From: Erigeron canadensis
Taxonomy: Eukaryota > Streptophyta > Magnoliopsida > Asterales > Asteraceae
Reading direction: 5' to 3'
Assembly (NCBI RefSeq): GCF_010389155.1
Contig: NC_057764.1
Location: 38,634,275-38,698,274 of the forward strand
Length of the DNA: 64,000 nucleotides
Shown: positions 12,555 to 27,892 of the stretch, one piece after another
How the letters are laid out: every line of letters starts with the position of its first letter
Position numbering within the stretch: the first letter of the stretch is position 1
Program-made: the position numbers and the translations under genes
Notes under the pieces: generated by a model
What the model saw: only the letters and a program-made list of their open reading frames with translations
The model's database searches: none
What the model was told of the DNA's origin: nothing

Positions 12555-12821
12555 TTACATAGTGCTACTACTTTCTTTCAAGTTGCCAATTGGATGAGAA
12601 AAGAGCCAAAGAATGAAACCAGAAAGAAACAAAATAGCGGGTATGACGTGAATAGCTTTCTCCCTTGGCGACTTGTAATGTTCTTTCTTCGTACCGTCTG
12701 AAGAGATTGGATTGTACACGGGCAGCTCATCATCTTGTGGTTGGGAAGACTTCCATGGTGGTGACAGGTTGAGGAAATACTCGTCTGAGCGGAACATGGT
12801 GGCCGATGATGATCTATGCAT
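12555..12821 (-). CDS. Small plant-conserved single-pass membrane protein, function unknown
   Basis: A single-exon frame of 88 residues starts at the first ATG (MHRSSSAT...). The first 60 residues are hydrophilic, with DELPVYNP and a basic stretch (KKEHYKSPREKA). They are followed by one hydrophobic helix at about residues 61-78 (VIPAILFLSGFILWLFS) and a short polar tail, a type II or tail-anchored topology. I recall small plant proteins of the same layout (Ser/Arg-rich start, DELPxYxP, helix near the C terminus) annotated only as transmembrane protein. A TATA element on the minus strand at 12871-12879 lies about 50 bp upstream of the ATG and supports transcription. An intronless unit is plausible at this size. 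No catalytic motif is present and I propose no function. Confidence 0.72.
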   Translation of the reverse strand: MHRSSSATMFRSDEYFLNLSPPWKSSQPQDDELPVYNPISSDGTKKEHYKSPREKAIHVIPAILFLSGFILWLFSHPIGNLKESSSTM

Positions 12822-12870
12822 TTTCTAGAAGATGATAGGAACCAAACTTAAGGTACAATGGATGCTAAAG

Positions 12871-12879
12871 GAATTTATA
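12871..12879 (-). promoter_or_regulatory. TATA box of the small membrane protein gene
   Basis: TATAAATTC on the minus strand, about 50 bp upstream of the ATG at 12821, is the right spacing for a short leader. Confidence 0.5.
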
Positions 12880-12899
12880 GTTGAGTTGTTTTTATTTAG

Positions 12900-13380
12900 C
12901 ATAGATTCACCTTTGCTTCAGCCTAAAGAGTGGGGAGAGAGGTTAGGGGGAGTTGACTTGGAAACTAGAGGAAAAAGTGGAAAATGCAGCCATGTTCAAG
13001 CAGCTTCAAATCTAATTAAAGGCATATGCATGCATGTCGCTAAAACACTTCAATTATTTTGTAGGACTAAGTTAAGTATATTGGTTGAAAGCAAATCATG
13101 ACCAGTCATGCATAACCCAGACAACCGGCACAGCCCGATAACTTATACTGGAAGGATGTAAACAAAGAAGCAGAGAGTTCTGTAAATCTTCTTCTAATTT
13201 AAGGTTTAAAACTGGGTTTTACATAAAGTAAATGATCAAGAATAAACCAGATACCGTACAACATAAATTACACAAAAAGCTAACAACACAATGACAAAAA
13301 CGTGAAAAAAATTCCGTTCTGGTTTGATATACTCTCATAACGTACCTTCGACAAATTAATAATAGTGCGTTTGTTTGGCC
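12900..13380. other. Intergenic DNA between the small membrane gene promoter and the PRMT10 3' end
   Basis: Contains the upstream flank of the gene at 12821 and the 3' flank of PRMT10. The open frame at 12832-13101 (plus) overlaps that promoter, has no domain, and is not called. Confidence 0.5.
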
Positions 13381-16966
<3,586 letters not shown>

Positions 16967-17116
16967 TATGATTAGTTGGTGTGCGTGTGTGTGTTTTGAG
17001 CGGGGGATTATGGAGAGACGGAGAGGGAAAACAGCGATTGGGAATATTGAGAAAATATGCATCTTTGAATGAATGAAATTAGGGCACAACGGGTGTGGGC
17101 TCACCTGCCACGTCAC

Positions 17117-17510
17117 CTACTCTAATCCAATTTTTTTCTTTTTAACATTCTATCGGTATTCAACATCGGGAACACTTCAGTATTCTAAATTACAAGATGT
17201 AGACCATAATTAAGCCATTACAGGTGTTTTAAAGGAAAAAACCCAGGACACGTCATTCTATAACTCATGACCTTGAGTAAAATCAGGGATAACTCAAGTC
17301 AGTTGATCTAACCTTTTATTACGAGATGTGTCGTTTCAGATAATCGAATTCGTAACCTATTATTAAATCAGAGTTAACTCTAGTCAGCCAATCAAATTTT
17401 CATTCTCGACTCAAATTCATTTACTTTTTTATAAAATAATTGAGTTTATTACATGAGATATTCTAAACCAACTTCAATCATAGTTTAGTCAAATAGCATC
17501 TTAGGGGTGT
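17117..17510. other. Upstream flank of PRMT10, nothing recognised
   Basis: No clear TATA box at the expected distance on the minus strand and no coding frame. Confidence 0.45.
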
Positions 17511-17513
17511 TTG

Positions 17514-17849
17514 GTATGATGGAATGAAAATGGGAGAAAGAGATTGGGAAAGACTTCTCTTGTTTGTTTGCGACGAATAAAGGGAATGAGAAAGGAGAAA
17601 GGGGAATCAATTCCATTCTCTACAAATTGTAGAGAATGGTGAGAATGGAAAAAAAATGTTTTTTTTTGAAGATTTTATATGTAATAAATGTAATATTATT
17701 TAAATTTTTATTTTTTTTATATATATTCATTCTCTATGGGTACCAAACAACGGAATCCATTCTCTTTCCAAATACTAATTCTCTTTTTCACTATTTTCAT
17801 TCTCTATTACATTTTCATTCTCTATAATTCCCTCTTACCAAACACCCCC
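17514..17849. mobile_element. PIF/Harbinger (Tourist-like) MITE, 336 bp, TTA target duplication
   Basis: The left end GGGGTGTTTGGTA is inverted at the right end as TACCAAACACCCCC. TTA flanks both ends (17511-17513 and 17850-17852). The inside carries repeated ATTCTCT/AGAGAAT blocks in both orientations, so the element can fold into a long hairpin. No coding capacity. Size, termini and target site fit a Tourist-like MITE. Confidence 0.85.
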
Positions 17850-17852
17850 TTA

Positions 17853-20765
17853 CTATTACAAGAATTGTTGCGTCGATTCATATCTTTGATATAAACAATT
17901 TAAAAGTTACGAGCGATAGTGCTCGCACAGTGCGGCGATGAGATGGTGGGATCATAGATCAAGTCATAGAGTATGATAGCCAAATATCATAGTCGTACGT
18001 GCTCCGTCATCGGATTTAAAAATTCGTCGAAAATATATTGAATGACATCTCTAATGAAAGAACATGAAATTTTAAGAACACCCATACAATTTTTATAATT
18101 TATTAATATACGGTTTTTGAGATAATTTTTTTTAATGAATTGGATGAATAAAATGATTACGGAGGAGAGAGGAAAAATGAGTGGTTGATATTTGAAGAGA
18201 GAGAGAGAGAAATAAATGGTTGAGATTTAAGTGTATTATAGGTATATATTAGTGAATAAAAAAAAGAGATAATTTAGGTAGTTCAATTACTTAATTGAGA
18301 TTTGAAAAAAAAGAAAAATGCTTTATAAGATAGTATTAAATATTAGATTATAAATTATTATAATCTGTGCATAATCATACTTCTTCAACAAGAAAAGGAA
18401 GACAAATCAATTATCATAAACATTTATATATGTGATTTTAGTATTAAAGACTAGATTTTAGACCTGTGTCCAACATTGGACACGGGATTTACGATATTAA
18501 CAATATTAGATCTTCATACATTTAAGTCATAAAAGCTTACAATTTTTAAAAAACACGGTTTTAAATGTTATATTTTGCAAGTTGTAGTACAATAATTATG
18601 GATTCCTCACTGTCATTATTAGCCTAGACATATTGATGGAATTGTTTGCCGTAGTCATTTCACAAGGCACATGCTATATATAATAATTTATCCATTATAA
18701 TATATTTTGAAACAGATGTACTAATAATGTGATATTATTTGGAAAAATAATTAAGAATTAAAATATAAACATATTTGTGATCCCGAACTTGACATTCTAG
18801 TATATGTATTTAATCATGATGCGCGCTCATAACACGCATATGTTTATTTTCAATCACTTGTTCTATGATAATATGATAACAATTAGGATTGTTTTTATAT
18901 TTTTTGATAACAAATAGGACTATTCTAATATTTGTTAATAAGTCATTAGGTTTTCAAATAAATATTTTTTTTAGAAAATATTTCATATGTTAAATTTTTT
19001 TTATTTAATTAAATGATGGTAAATTTTAAAAAAATTTCTCAAGTTGATGACTAAAAATAAATATAAAGTAAGTATTCAGGGCTAAAAAGTATAAATTATT
19101 GATGGAAAATAAAAAAGTGTAAATTAATGAGACTTTTTCTACAAATTAATATAAATATTAATATAATAATATATTTGGATAATGATTATTAGGATTTTTA
19201 ATTTGTAGTTTATCTAAATGATGACATAATCAAAAGTCAATTTGATGAAATCGAACGATGTGATTGTTTAATTAGTCATTAGTTCAACTGTTTTATAGTA
19301 TATATTAAGATAACGATAGTAATGTGCCCACTTAAAATAGACTATTTGATTGACCCTTTAGGCTTTTTTTTCTCAAGTTTTTTTAAAGTATAGGAAAAGA
19401 TAGGATAAAAAAAATATTTTATTTTGTATTCTTGATTTTTTTTTAAAGAAAAGAAAGGGAAAGAAAAGAAAAATGAGGCTTTTTTTATGTGAAAACTTTC
19501 TTCTTAAAAATGGGAGATGGAAAGTTTATATATATGTGTACAATTACTAATTTATCCTTATCAACTAATAACAACTCTATAAAGAAAAGGATATAATTAT
19601 AAAGTTATAACTTTTTTCCATTTCTTTTCTTTTTTATTTAACTCAAGAACACTGTTAACTTTGTATTTTCTTTTCTTTTCATTAGTTTTCCATGTAACTC
19701 GAGAATGTCTTTTTGCTTTTTTTCTTTTATTTTCCTATCCAATCTTCTCTTTTTTTATCTTTTAAAAAAAAACTCAATGTTAATCTCTCGTAATATCCGT
19801 AGAATGCAATGGTTGAAACACAAGTATATATATATACAATGATAGTGTGTTTCTAAGATGTACCATTAACTTGTCAACTGGACACATTTGGTATCTTCTG
19901 ACGAACTACATACCGTTGTAACTTTTTATTCTAATAATGATTTTTTTTTTGTCTTAATTAATAAGAAATAGATAAATACAATACTATGGGTTGTATTTAA
20001 CCTATATAAAAAAATATAGTTTTTTATATCAAAACCCACTCCCTAAACTTTATCTTTAAGTGTATAATAATTATTTAATGTACTTGTAATGCAAGCTCAT
20101 AAAAAAAAAGAAAGAAAAAGATGTACGAACAATTACGAGAAGTTATACAAAAGTTTGTATTTCACTAAAAGTTAAATGCTAGCGCGTCGTATTAAGTGAA
20201 TCACGTTTCCACATCCGAAGGGGTCGACTTACGTGGTTAGTACGTCCTGTATACCAGGTATGTATTGTCCCCTATCATATATCTTACTAATTAATAATTT
20301 CCGAGATAAACTTGTAACGCTTTCAATTCATATTTTGATGGATATACGTTGGAACAAAAACACAAGTTTTAATTTGGTCATATATACATGATGATTTGAC
20401 ACAACTACATAGAGCCACGAAGACTAAATTAATTAATTAGACACCGGCCACATGGGCTAAAGGGCATGGTTTACTTACACGTACGTAAAGGTTCATCACT
20501 ATATATTGACATGCAAACCACAACTATTCGCCACATAGGCAATGACGAATTGAACGACCTTCAAACATACCACCCGCCGGTCTCCTTTATTCGATTCCAT
20601 TGGTCGATAGTTAATAAAAATATGGCTTTTTAGTAGTTAATTATCAGAAAGAAAAGATGATCGAGTCTTTATTTGACTACGTGACTACTTGAAAAAAATT
20701 TCTTGTGAGAAAATTAAGATTATACTTATTACTTATTAGTATTACTATATTACTATATATATCGA
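17853..20765. other. Gene-free AT-rich intergenic DNA
   Basis: No exon-like frame on either strand. A few TE scraps are possible, for example a GTGTCCAACATTGGACAC palindrome near 18464-18481, but none has defined ends. Confidence 0.55.
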
Positions 20766-20775
20766 TGTCTCTCTA

Positions 20776-21069
20776 GGTGCAACTTATTTTAGGACCAATT
20801 TTAGGATATGTGTTTTTTGTAATTTACACACAATTATGATCATCTCCGACTATCATCATGATTTTCCGGCCACTGCATCACCGGAAAATCATATGAAGTT
20901 ACACATGTGTAAGTTAACTCACACATGATTTTCTGGTAGGCCCGTTGCCGGAAAGTCTTAGTGTTTTTACAACAAATTCTTGTATATCGTAGTAGATGAT
21001 GAGGTGGTGTCTAACTTACAAAAAAACACATGTTCTAAAATACGAGGTGATCCTAACATAACCTATCCC
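20776..21069. mobile_element. Mutator-like MITE, 294 bp, with perfect 10-bp target duplication
   Basis: TGTCTCTCTA stands at 20766-20775 and again at 21070-21079. Between them the ends form imperfect inverted repeats built on TTAGGA ... ATGTGTTTTTT. The inside contains ATGATCATCTCCGAC and short palindromes such as TTACACATGTGTAA. A 9-11-bp target duplication points to the Mutator superfamily. It sits directly upstream of the thioesterase gene's TATA box. It shares internal motifs with the foldback element at 54062-54665. Confidence 0.78.
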
Positions 21070-21088
21070 TGTCTCTCTATCTCTCTCT

Positions 21089-21100
21089 ATATATATATAT
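21089..21100 (+). promoter_or_regulatory. TATA region of the first thioesterase gene, with a spliced 5' leader
   Basis: A TATATATATATA run at 21089-21100 is followed by a leader that ends at 21170 (AGCTAG|GTATAT). The next acceptor (AATTATAG) abuts the ATG at 21518, so the leader would be joined directly to the start codon by removal of a 347-nt intron. The same arrangement (acceptor touching ATG) recurs in the second paralogue. Confidence 0.5.
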
Positions 21101-21517
21101 CATCTACTCTACTATAATACTTTAGCTTTTTATTATCTATCTATCTATCAATCATCTGCAAGCTAGCTAGGTATATATTTACTCATCATTTACAGTTCAT
21201 GAAATTTTATTTTAGTTTAGCTAGATCTTATAATAAATTTACATGTGATTAGTGTTAGAAGATAGCTACGTACGTACTGTATTAAATAGTAGCAATCATG
21301 TAAATGTGAGGTTGTGCATGATCGTAGGTGTATGTCATGTTTTTTCAGAAAAATACTACTACTTTTGGTATACTAGTATCATGTTTAGCCATATATGTGA
21401 ACTTCAATTAGTTCTAACTAATTTATGATCAGTTTATTTACCCTTAATCACAGGATATATAATTTGTTTGCTCTTGATGATCATATGCATATGATAGACA
21501 TATGCTTTTAATTATAG

Positions 21518-24500
21518 ATGAGGTCGACATGTGGGCTTTGTTCATCGCAGGGTTTCTTCTATGTGGCCGCTGTAACTGGCTGTATCTTTGTCATTTTGAA
21601 CATGAGTTTTACTGAGCCGCCTCCTCTGGATTCTGGTTAGTTTGTACGTACGTACGTAGTACTATTTACCGTAGTAGTCATTTGCATTTTCCGCTTGCTT
21701 AATTATATAAAGCAATAACAACCTTATTGATGGTCTTCTTGGAATTAATAATAGGTGTTGATTTAACAGCAAGCAGGGCAAGTAAGTTTGGGCCAACGTA
21801 TGTAGTGGAACCTAAAGGCAAGCACCAGGCGACTATTGTCTGGCTGCATGGGCTTGGTGATGATGGCTCAAGGTAATATCATTTACATACGACAGAGTTG
21901 TTATAGACACAAAATTGTGTACATATCAGTTCCGCTTACATATCCCTTTCTTTATTTGGTTCTGTCCGTTCTGTTATATAACCTAATTCAAGTACGTGTT
22001 ATGCTTTACTTTTTTTCTAAAGGGCAGCCTGATTACAGTAATAGCTTGTGTTTGATAATAAATTTCAATCATGTGCGACCTCTTTTTTAGATCATTCAGG
22101 GGAAATACCATTCAACAAATAGGCTAAAAGAGTACCTTAGTGCAGAATTGAAAATTTGTAGGAAAATGATGGGATGTTTTAAACCATAATCTGACTCTAG
22201 TTAGAAGGTTGAATTGTGATTTTTACACTTACCTTACCCCTCTGCCATCGTTTAAACTTGCAAGAGTATAAATCTTCCCGAGATGCATAGTTTTAACTTG
22301 AATTGCTGTTCATGGCATTTGAAGTAACTATCCGTAACTCTGGCTTACAGGTTTACTTCAATTGTTAATGCCAGATAATTATCTCTAGTCTGTCTGCAAA
22401 TCATTAGAGAAAGGTGATCGGGATCCATGTTCTGTTTTTTCATCTACTTTTTACATGCAGCTGGTTGCAGCACTTGGAGCCTCTTCCTCTTCCAAATGTA
22501 CGCATAAATTGCTAGACCATTATTCGTGTGGTCATATAACATTTTAGTTCTGTGGGATTGTGAGTCCTAATTACATAATACTGTAAGAAACAAAGCTACA
22601 ACCCACAAAATGAAGAATGGATAGAAAAAAATGATAGATTTTTAAACTAAATATCAATTGAGGAGAACTGGTGGTCTCCTTGAACGTTGAGTAACCATGC
22701 TTCCTTTGTAAGATAAATTTCATGTCATGTCTTAGTTCAATACATTGCAGATCAAATGGATATTCCCTACTTCTCCTGCTCGGCCGTTTACTCTATTTGG
22801 CGGACTTCCAACAACTACATGTATGCTATACAATAGATGCTTTAATTTCCAAACATTAGTGTTTCTTCATTTAACATTGGTACTTCACCCATGCCAAATA
22901 GATGCAACGTTTTCTTCCCTGATCAATCCAAAATTACCCACTTTGCCATTAGTTGATTTTGTGAAACTTATACTGATAGATATGATTAAGGTCCGCTAAG
23001 CGATACTTTAGATATTTGACTACCAGTCAAATCTTCAATTGAATTTTCAGATCAAACCATCCACATTGAAGAAAGGGTATGCCCATGCATAACCTAAACT
23101 TCTTTAGTAATGTAAAATGTATAAAAAAGAATAAAATCGTAGTGGTAATCGATACCCGGGTTTAAAAACCTGGGGTTATCACTGAACCAAACGTTGTATT
23201 TATCTTGAAACAGAGGGAGTATTATTTACTAATGGTGACGGACATCTTCACAGCCTGCAAAGTAAGCTTGTGTGCAACTTCAAAGGTAAAAAAGAAGTAT
23301 CTTTGTTTTTACAGCATTCTGAAGCTGTAGGTGTCTTTTTTGCTTAAATAAAACTTGCTTGTTAGCTTATAACCAGAACTTGGTGTCATGGATGTTAGGG
23401 TTTGATGTCGTGGAAATGTCTGAAGATGCAACTCAAGATGTAGAAGGAATGGATGCTTCTGCAGCATATGTTTTGAGCTTGCTCTCCATTGAGCCTCAAG
23501 AAAGTAAGTATCTTTTTTCTTCTCTTTTTGCCTCTAGTGTTTTTTTGTGTGATATTTCTTGGCTTCTTGCCTTATTGCTAGATCGATGGGAACCACTTGA
23601 TCCCATGTACCGCATTGTTACCTGCGAATCGCATGCTGAGTTTTGCATCGATGGTTAACTCCCATTCTCAACTTGCCTTTGGCAAGAATTGAACCTGCGT
23701 CCCTCAAGACACAGGCCCCCAAATGGCATCATGGTGGCCAACCCATCTAATAATTATAACTATTGAAATTAGTAAAATGCAGTAGTCATTTTTAGAGTAA
23801 AACATGAATAGAAAAGTGTTTTAAGGATGTTCCAACCAAAGCCGATTCATAGTATATATTACTCGTTTTGGCATGTTACTATCCATAATTATGTTTTGTT
23901 TAACAAGTCAAATTCTTCGATGTTGCAGTCAAACTTGGTGTAGGAGGCTTTAGCATGGGTGCAGCAACTGCAATATACTCTGCAAGTTGCTTTGTCCGTG
24001 GAAAATTGGAAAACCACACTGGATCTCCTACCCATTTGGATGCAGTTGTTGGTCTTAGCGGTTGGCTTCCGTGTGCAAAGTTCGATCACTCTCCTTAACC
24101 ACTCTTCTTCTTCTTGACATACCTAGAGGTGACAAATTGGTCAAGTCGGGTGGGTTTGGTAACGCATCAATTTAGGTCCAGATTAAATTTTAATGTTTTT
24201 TTGCGTCTGGTTGAGCATTGACACCAATATTAGCAAATACTGTATTCTAGTATGGGCCAGCTTGACATGTACCTGTCCTTTTTTACTTTCTTATAATTAC
24301 ATATGCCTACATAGTTGCAATAATACTCTAAATCTTTGAATATAGATGTTTTAGGAAGTTGCATGTGTTAGAGAAGTAGACTTTGCAGGATTTTCAAACC
24401 GTTCGACCCATTCACCTTATAGCTAATAAAGTTATTAGTCCTATTTGACCAGAAACACAACCCGAGTCCACCCATTTGTATAAGTAAATGGTTCCACTTG

Positions 24501-25187
24501 TCAACTCTAGACAAACTCGATGTTATTTAATCTGGGGGTTTTCTATGCAAGTGATCTAAGTAACGAGGTTGAAGGCAATGAAGTTGAAGGTCGTGCTGCC
24601 TTGCCCATTTTGCTCTGTCATGGCAGAGGTATAAAATTTTGAAATAGTATTTGGCTAATTGTTATGTAGCATCCAATTTTGTAGTAATGACAATGCAAAT
24701 GAGCAGAAGGATATACAACATCTTATTATCACCATCAATAAAAGTTCTTTCACAATATAATGGCAGGAGATGATGTGGTTAATTTTCGATATGGAGAGAG
24801 ATCGGCAGAGAAACTAACTTTAGCTGGCTTCGAAGACTTGACGTTCAAGTCCTTCAACTCGTATGGGATATCCTTCATCATACAACACTTCTTTCATCCA
24901 AATATTATAATATGAATATGGTGTACATGATACTTTGGTTAGCTACATGCCTACATATATATATATATATATAAAGTTAGGTATTTAAAGATTGGTTTTT
25001 AATTGTTCGGATTTAGTAATTTGGTGTTCTGTTCAACTTTGTTGTTCAGATGTTTTAGAAGTTGCAAAATGAATGTGTTGATTTAATATTTATTTCTTGA
25101 CGTTCCAGGCTTGGTCATAATGTAATACCAGAAGAAATGAATGAGGTTTCCATATGGCTAACTTCAAAACTAGAGCTCGAGGGGTGA
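21518..25187 (+). CDS. Acyl-protein thioesterase/carboxylesterase family protein with N-terminal membrane segment (paralogue A)
   Basis: Nine exons (21518-21635, 21755-21872, 22461-22497, 22751-22820, 23399-23503, 23929-24079, 24552-24628, 24767-24860, 25109-25187) give 282 residues in frame. Residues 12-30 are hydrophobic (GFFYVAAVTGCIFVILNMS), consistent with a signal anchor. The alpha/beta-hydrolase domain follows: [17 protein letters not shown], nucleophile elbow GFSMG (Ser158), GRGDDV (Asp227) and LGHNVIPEEM (His260), so the triad is intact. The family removes acyl groups such as palmitate from proteins, or acts as a carboxylesterase. The well-known plant members I recall lack this hydrophobic N terminus. 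The exon 6 donor (AAA|GTTCGA) is weak but lies at the same place as in paralogue B. Intron 5 holds a SINE-like element. A substrate cannot be assigned from sequence. Confidence 0.9.
23583..23745 (-). mobile_element. SINE-like element in thioesterase A intron 5
   Basis: Read on the minus strand it has a B-box-like GCAGGTTCAATTCTTGCC and a GC content well above the flanks. It shares a 19-nt identity with the remnant in PRMT10 intron 5. Paralogue B lacks it, so insertion followed the gene duplication. No A tail or target duplication was found, so the ends are approximate. Confidence 0.55.
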
Positions 25188-25920
25188 GTTCTATATCTGG
25201 CCCGTTGATGAAGAGCCAACACGGTTGAAAACGAATGAATAAATAAATGGATATATATATATATAGGGGGTTGCATCAACCAAACAATCTACCTATATTC
25301 CACTGGTGTAAAATGGTTTGTTTAGAGTTACATGGTACTGAACCATGAGTCGTGTTATTGTATGTTACTGAACCATTAGTCGTGATATTGTATGTTGTGT
25401 GGGCTGCTTGTTTCATTTTTCAGTTTTCCTTGATTTAAGATGTTTTGGGATAAGTAGTAGTTGTTTAAAGCAAACTTATAAACGCATCGGTCGCAGACCT
25501 GGCTCATGAGCAGGCAAGAAGGTCTTAATTAGTCCAGAGCCCAAAATTCTCAGTGTCTGGAAAAAATGATATTGTATGCAATTACGAAGGTGGTTTGGTT
25601 TTATCCCAATTAAAGACAATTTAATTGGAGGATTTTCCTTTTACAAGATATTAAGGGTGAGGGACTCTTTAGTGCGGATCCGATTAAGACAACTTAAACT
25701 AGACTTCCTATTGTGAGTGATCTACATTCTACACTTTAAAAAGAAATCAAACTTGGCTCATATGAGTGTTTTTTTTTCTTTCTATTGGTTATATAAATAT
25801 AATTTAAAATGGATAATTAAGGTAAATGATAGATTTTAAATCTATAGTACGGGTTGATTAGTTTAGGAACTTGTTTTTGTAACAGTAGACAAAAAACTAA
25901 TGATGATGAAATTAGTAGTG
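25188..25920. other. 3' flank of thioesterase A, no gene
   Basis: AT-rich with no exon-like frame. A G/T-rich patch near 25265-25400 is also recognisable after paralogue B (about 42000-42130), so this is shared 3' untranslated or flanking DNA. Confidence 0.5.
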
Positions 25921-25928
25921 GTGTGCGG

Positions 25929-26333
25929 CATAGTTGTCAAACTCGTACGAGTCACGAGTCACGAGTCGAGTCAAAACAAAAGGAAAACGAGACTACTCGA
26001 TAGAATGACTCGCTTTACTCCAGATCCGTAACAATGACTCGTGTTTTGTGATGCGAATCGGTCCGAGTCAGGAGTCACAAAATAATTTTTAAATTCTTTT
26101 TATTTTTTTAATTTTTTTTAAACATAAATCTTTTATATGCTTTTAAATTTAATTTGATTTTAATAGTATTTCTATTTTTAGCTTAATATATTAATACATT
26201 ACAATATGTCTACAATAAATACTCGTAAATAATTATAAAAATATACATTTTCAAATATCCTGGCTCTTACGATTCGAGTCACGAGTTGAAAAATTAGATT
26301 TCGAGTCGAGTCGAGATTTACGAGTCAACTATT
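25929..26333. mobile_element. hAT-type MITE with 8-bp target duplication and ACGAGTC arrays
   Basis: GTGTGCGG occurs at 25921-25928 and 26334-26341 as a perfect 8-bp duplication. The ends are inverted: CATAGTTGTCAAACTCGTA at the left, and TACGAGTCAACTATT at the right. Both sub-terminal zones are packed with ACGAGTC, GAGTCGAGTC and GACTCG in either orientation. The centre is AT-rich and non-coding. Size (405 bp), 8-bp duplication and clustered short motifs fit a non-autonomous hAT element. Confidence 0.85.
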
Positions 26334-26502
26334 GTGTGCGGTCAAAATCTGACGCTTCCCATCCCATAAAGATAGACTTGACCACCCCAATTAATTTCAC
26401 CATATTTTTAAGATATGTTACAAACTTTGGCATGCCGACATGTAACCCAGTTGGTCCTTTTTCACCGCCACTTCCATTTCCCCCCTAGCTAGGTAATACG
26501 AG

Positions 26503-26510
26503 TATATAAA
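26503..26510 (+). promoter_or_regulatory. Probable TATA box and spliced leader of the second thioesterase gene
   Basis: TATATAAA is followed by a leader-like stretch that ends AAGCTGCAG|GTGTGTG at 26610. The next suitable acceptor (AATGATAG) abuts the ATG at 27893. The implied 5' UTR intron is about 1.28 kb and would contain the copied exon fragment at 26840-26867. This mirrors the leader structure of paralogue A but is not proven. Confidence 0.45.
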
Positions 26511-26820
26511 ACATCCAATTTTCTTTGAGCCCACATTTTCATTAGCTGTTTAATTAATTTCCATATAGAACATCGATACTACGTTAGATATATCTATAGG
26601 AAAGCTGCAGGTGTGTGTACAAGTACGTACATAGAGTTGATTTGATGTCTTTGTAGTTCATTCTGTCATCCGCAGGTACTAAACTCCCTTTCGAGTTGAG
26701 GTTGTACAACTTTTGTTTTATATATTCGTACATGTTTTGTTATGCCTTACATACGTACATGTTTCAACAAATAGATCGATATATATGCAACTAATTAAGT
26801 TATAAGAGTATATATGCACC

Positions 26821-26888
26821 CTCTTCAATGCATGTTATATAATACCAGAAGAAATGAATGAGGTTTCACTCTTCAATGCATGTTATAT
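26821..26888 (+). repeat. 28-nt copy of thioesterase A exon 9 inside a 20-nt direct duplication
   Basis: Bases 26840-26867 are identical over 28 nt to exon 9 of paralogue A (25123-25150). The insert is bracketed by two exact copies of CTCTTCAATGCATGTTATAT (26821-26840 and 26869-26888). There is no adjoining intron or further exon sequence. This is the pattern of templated filler DNA left by error-prone double-strand-break repair. Confidence 0.85.
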
Positions 26889-27892
26889 ATTAGTCTTTGG
26901 TTTGGTCTACACTTTGATATATGCACCCGATTTACTCTTGTACGCACCTAAAGTATTGCGCATCAAAGTGTAAATAGCTAGCTAGTATATACGTACGTAA
27001 TTTCTCACAGGCAAAATGTTTTATAGAAGCATACAAGTTCCCAAAAAACCAATTAGCGCAACTAAAGTCTCTAAAGGCTAGTTTGGGAATGGGTGGTGAT
27101 CTGTACACAACCATTTTTATGCTGCACACCACCAAACCTGTTATTGTACATTACAACACCTTAAATCGTATTTTGTGATATTCCGGTTAAAAAGTAGAGG
27201 TGAATGACCGACCTTCTCAATTAGTCAACAATTGTTTTCTTTGTGGGGCCAATACAGGTCTTATATATAACTTAATTAATCTGAAAAAGTGAAAATGAAA
27301 AAAGTTTTATAGCTTAAACAAAAATTGTTGATAAGTAGAGTACTTAAACCTGGCTCTGCCATTTTAAGATTAAGGAGCTAGTTTTGGTTCGAATGTGTCA
27401 TATCAACCTTGTCCCCCTTGCTCCCACACCACAAGGCCTAAAAATTAGAGAAACAACTACTCTTATTATCTGACATTGCATTAGATTGGCAGATGCTAGT
27501 TAATGTCAATATATGTGCCACCTTTTTCGAGTCAGTTGCATACTTGATACTTCCTTTTCTCTCCATAGCTCTCATTTTGAATTTAAAGTATGTTAATAGT
27601 TTTACTTTTTAAAATATATAAATAGATAGATAACATTTTCAAATTATTTCTTTGATCACGCTACACGATAGTCAAATCATATCTCTCAGATCAGTTTTAG
27701 TACCATCCTTAGCCATGGGAATTTCAATTCCCATGGTTTACAGGATACGAGCTTTGGCAATTGAAAATGCGAGTCATTAAGGATGAGGTAAAACAACCAG
27801 ACTTTTACCTTAGTAGTGTATCACAAAATTGTTAGTTTATGTGCACCACAGAACTGTTTGCTCCTGATATCATACACTGTTTTTAATGATAG

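Noticed and set aside
16967..17116. Upstream in-frame extension of PRMT10 (MTWQVSPHP...)
   Set aside because: Not family-like; MGTTANG gives the normal N terminus. The extension is probably leader sequence left open by chance.
23205..23225. Right end of a Stowaway element (CAGAGGGAGTA)
   Set aside because: Only about ten bases match, and the homologous place in paralogue B has a diverged version; too weak to call.
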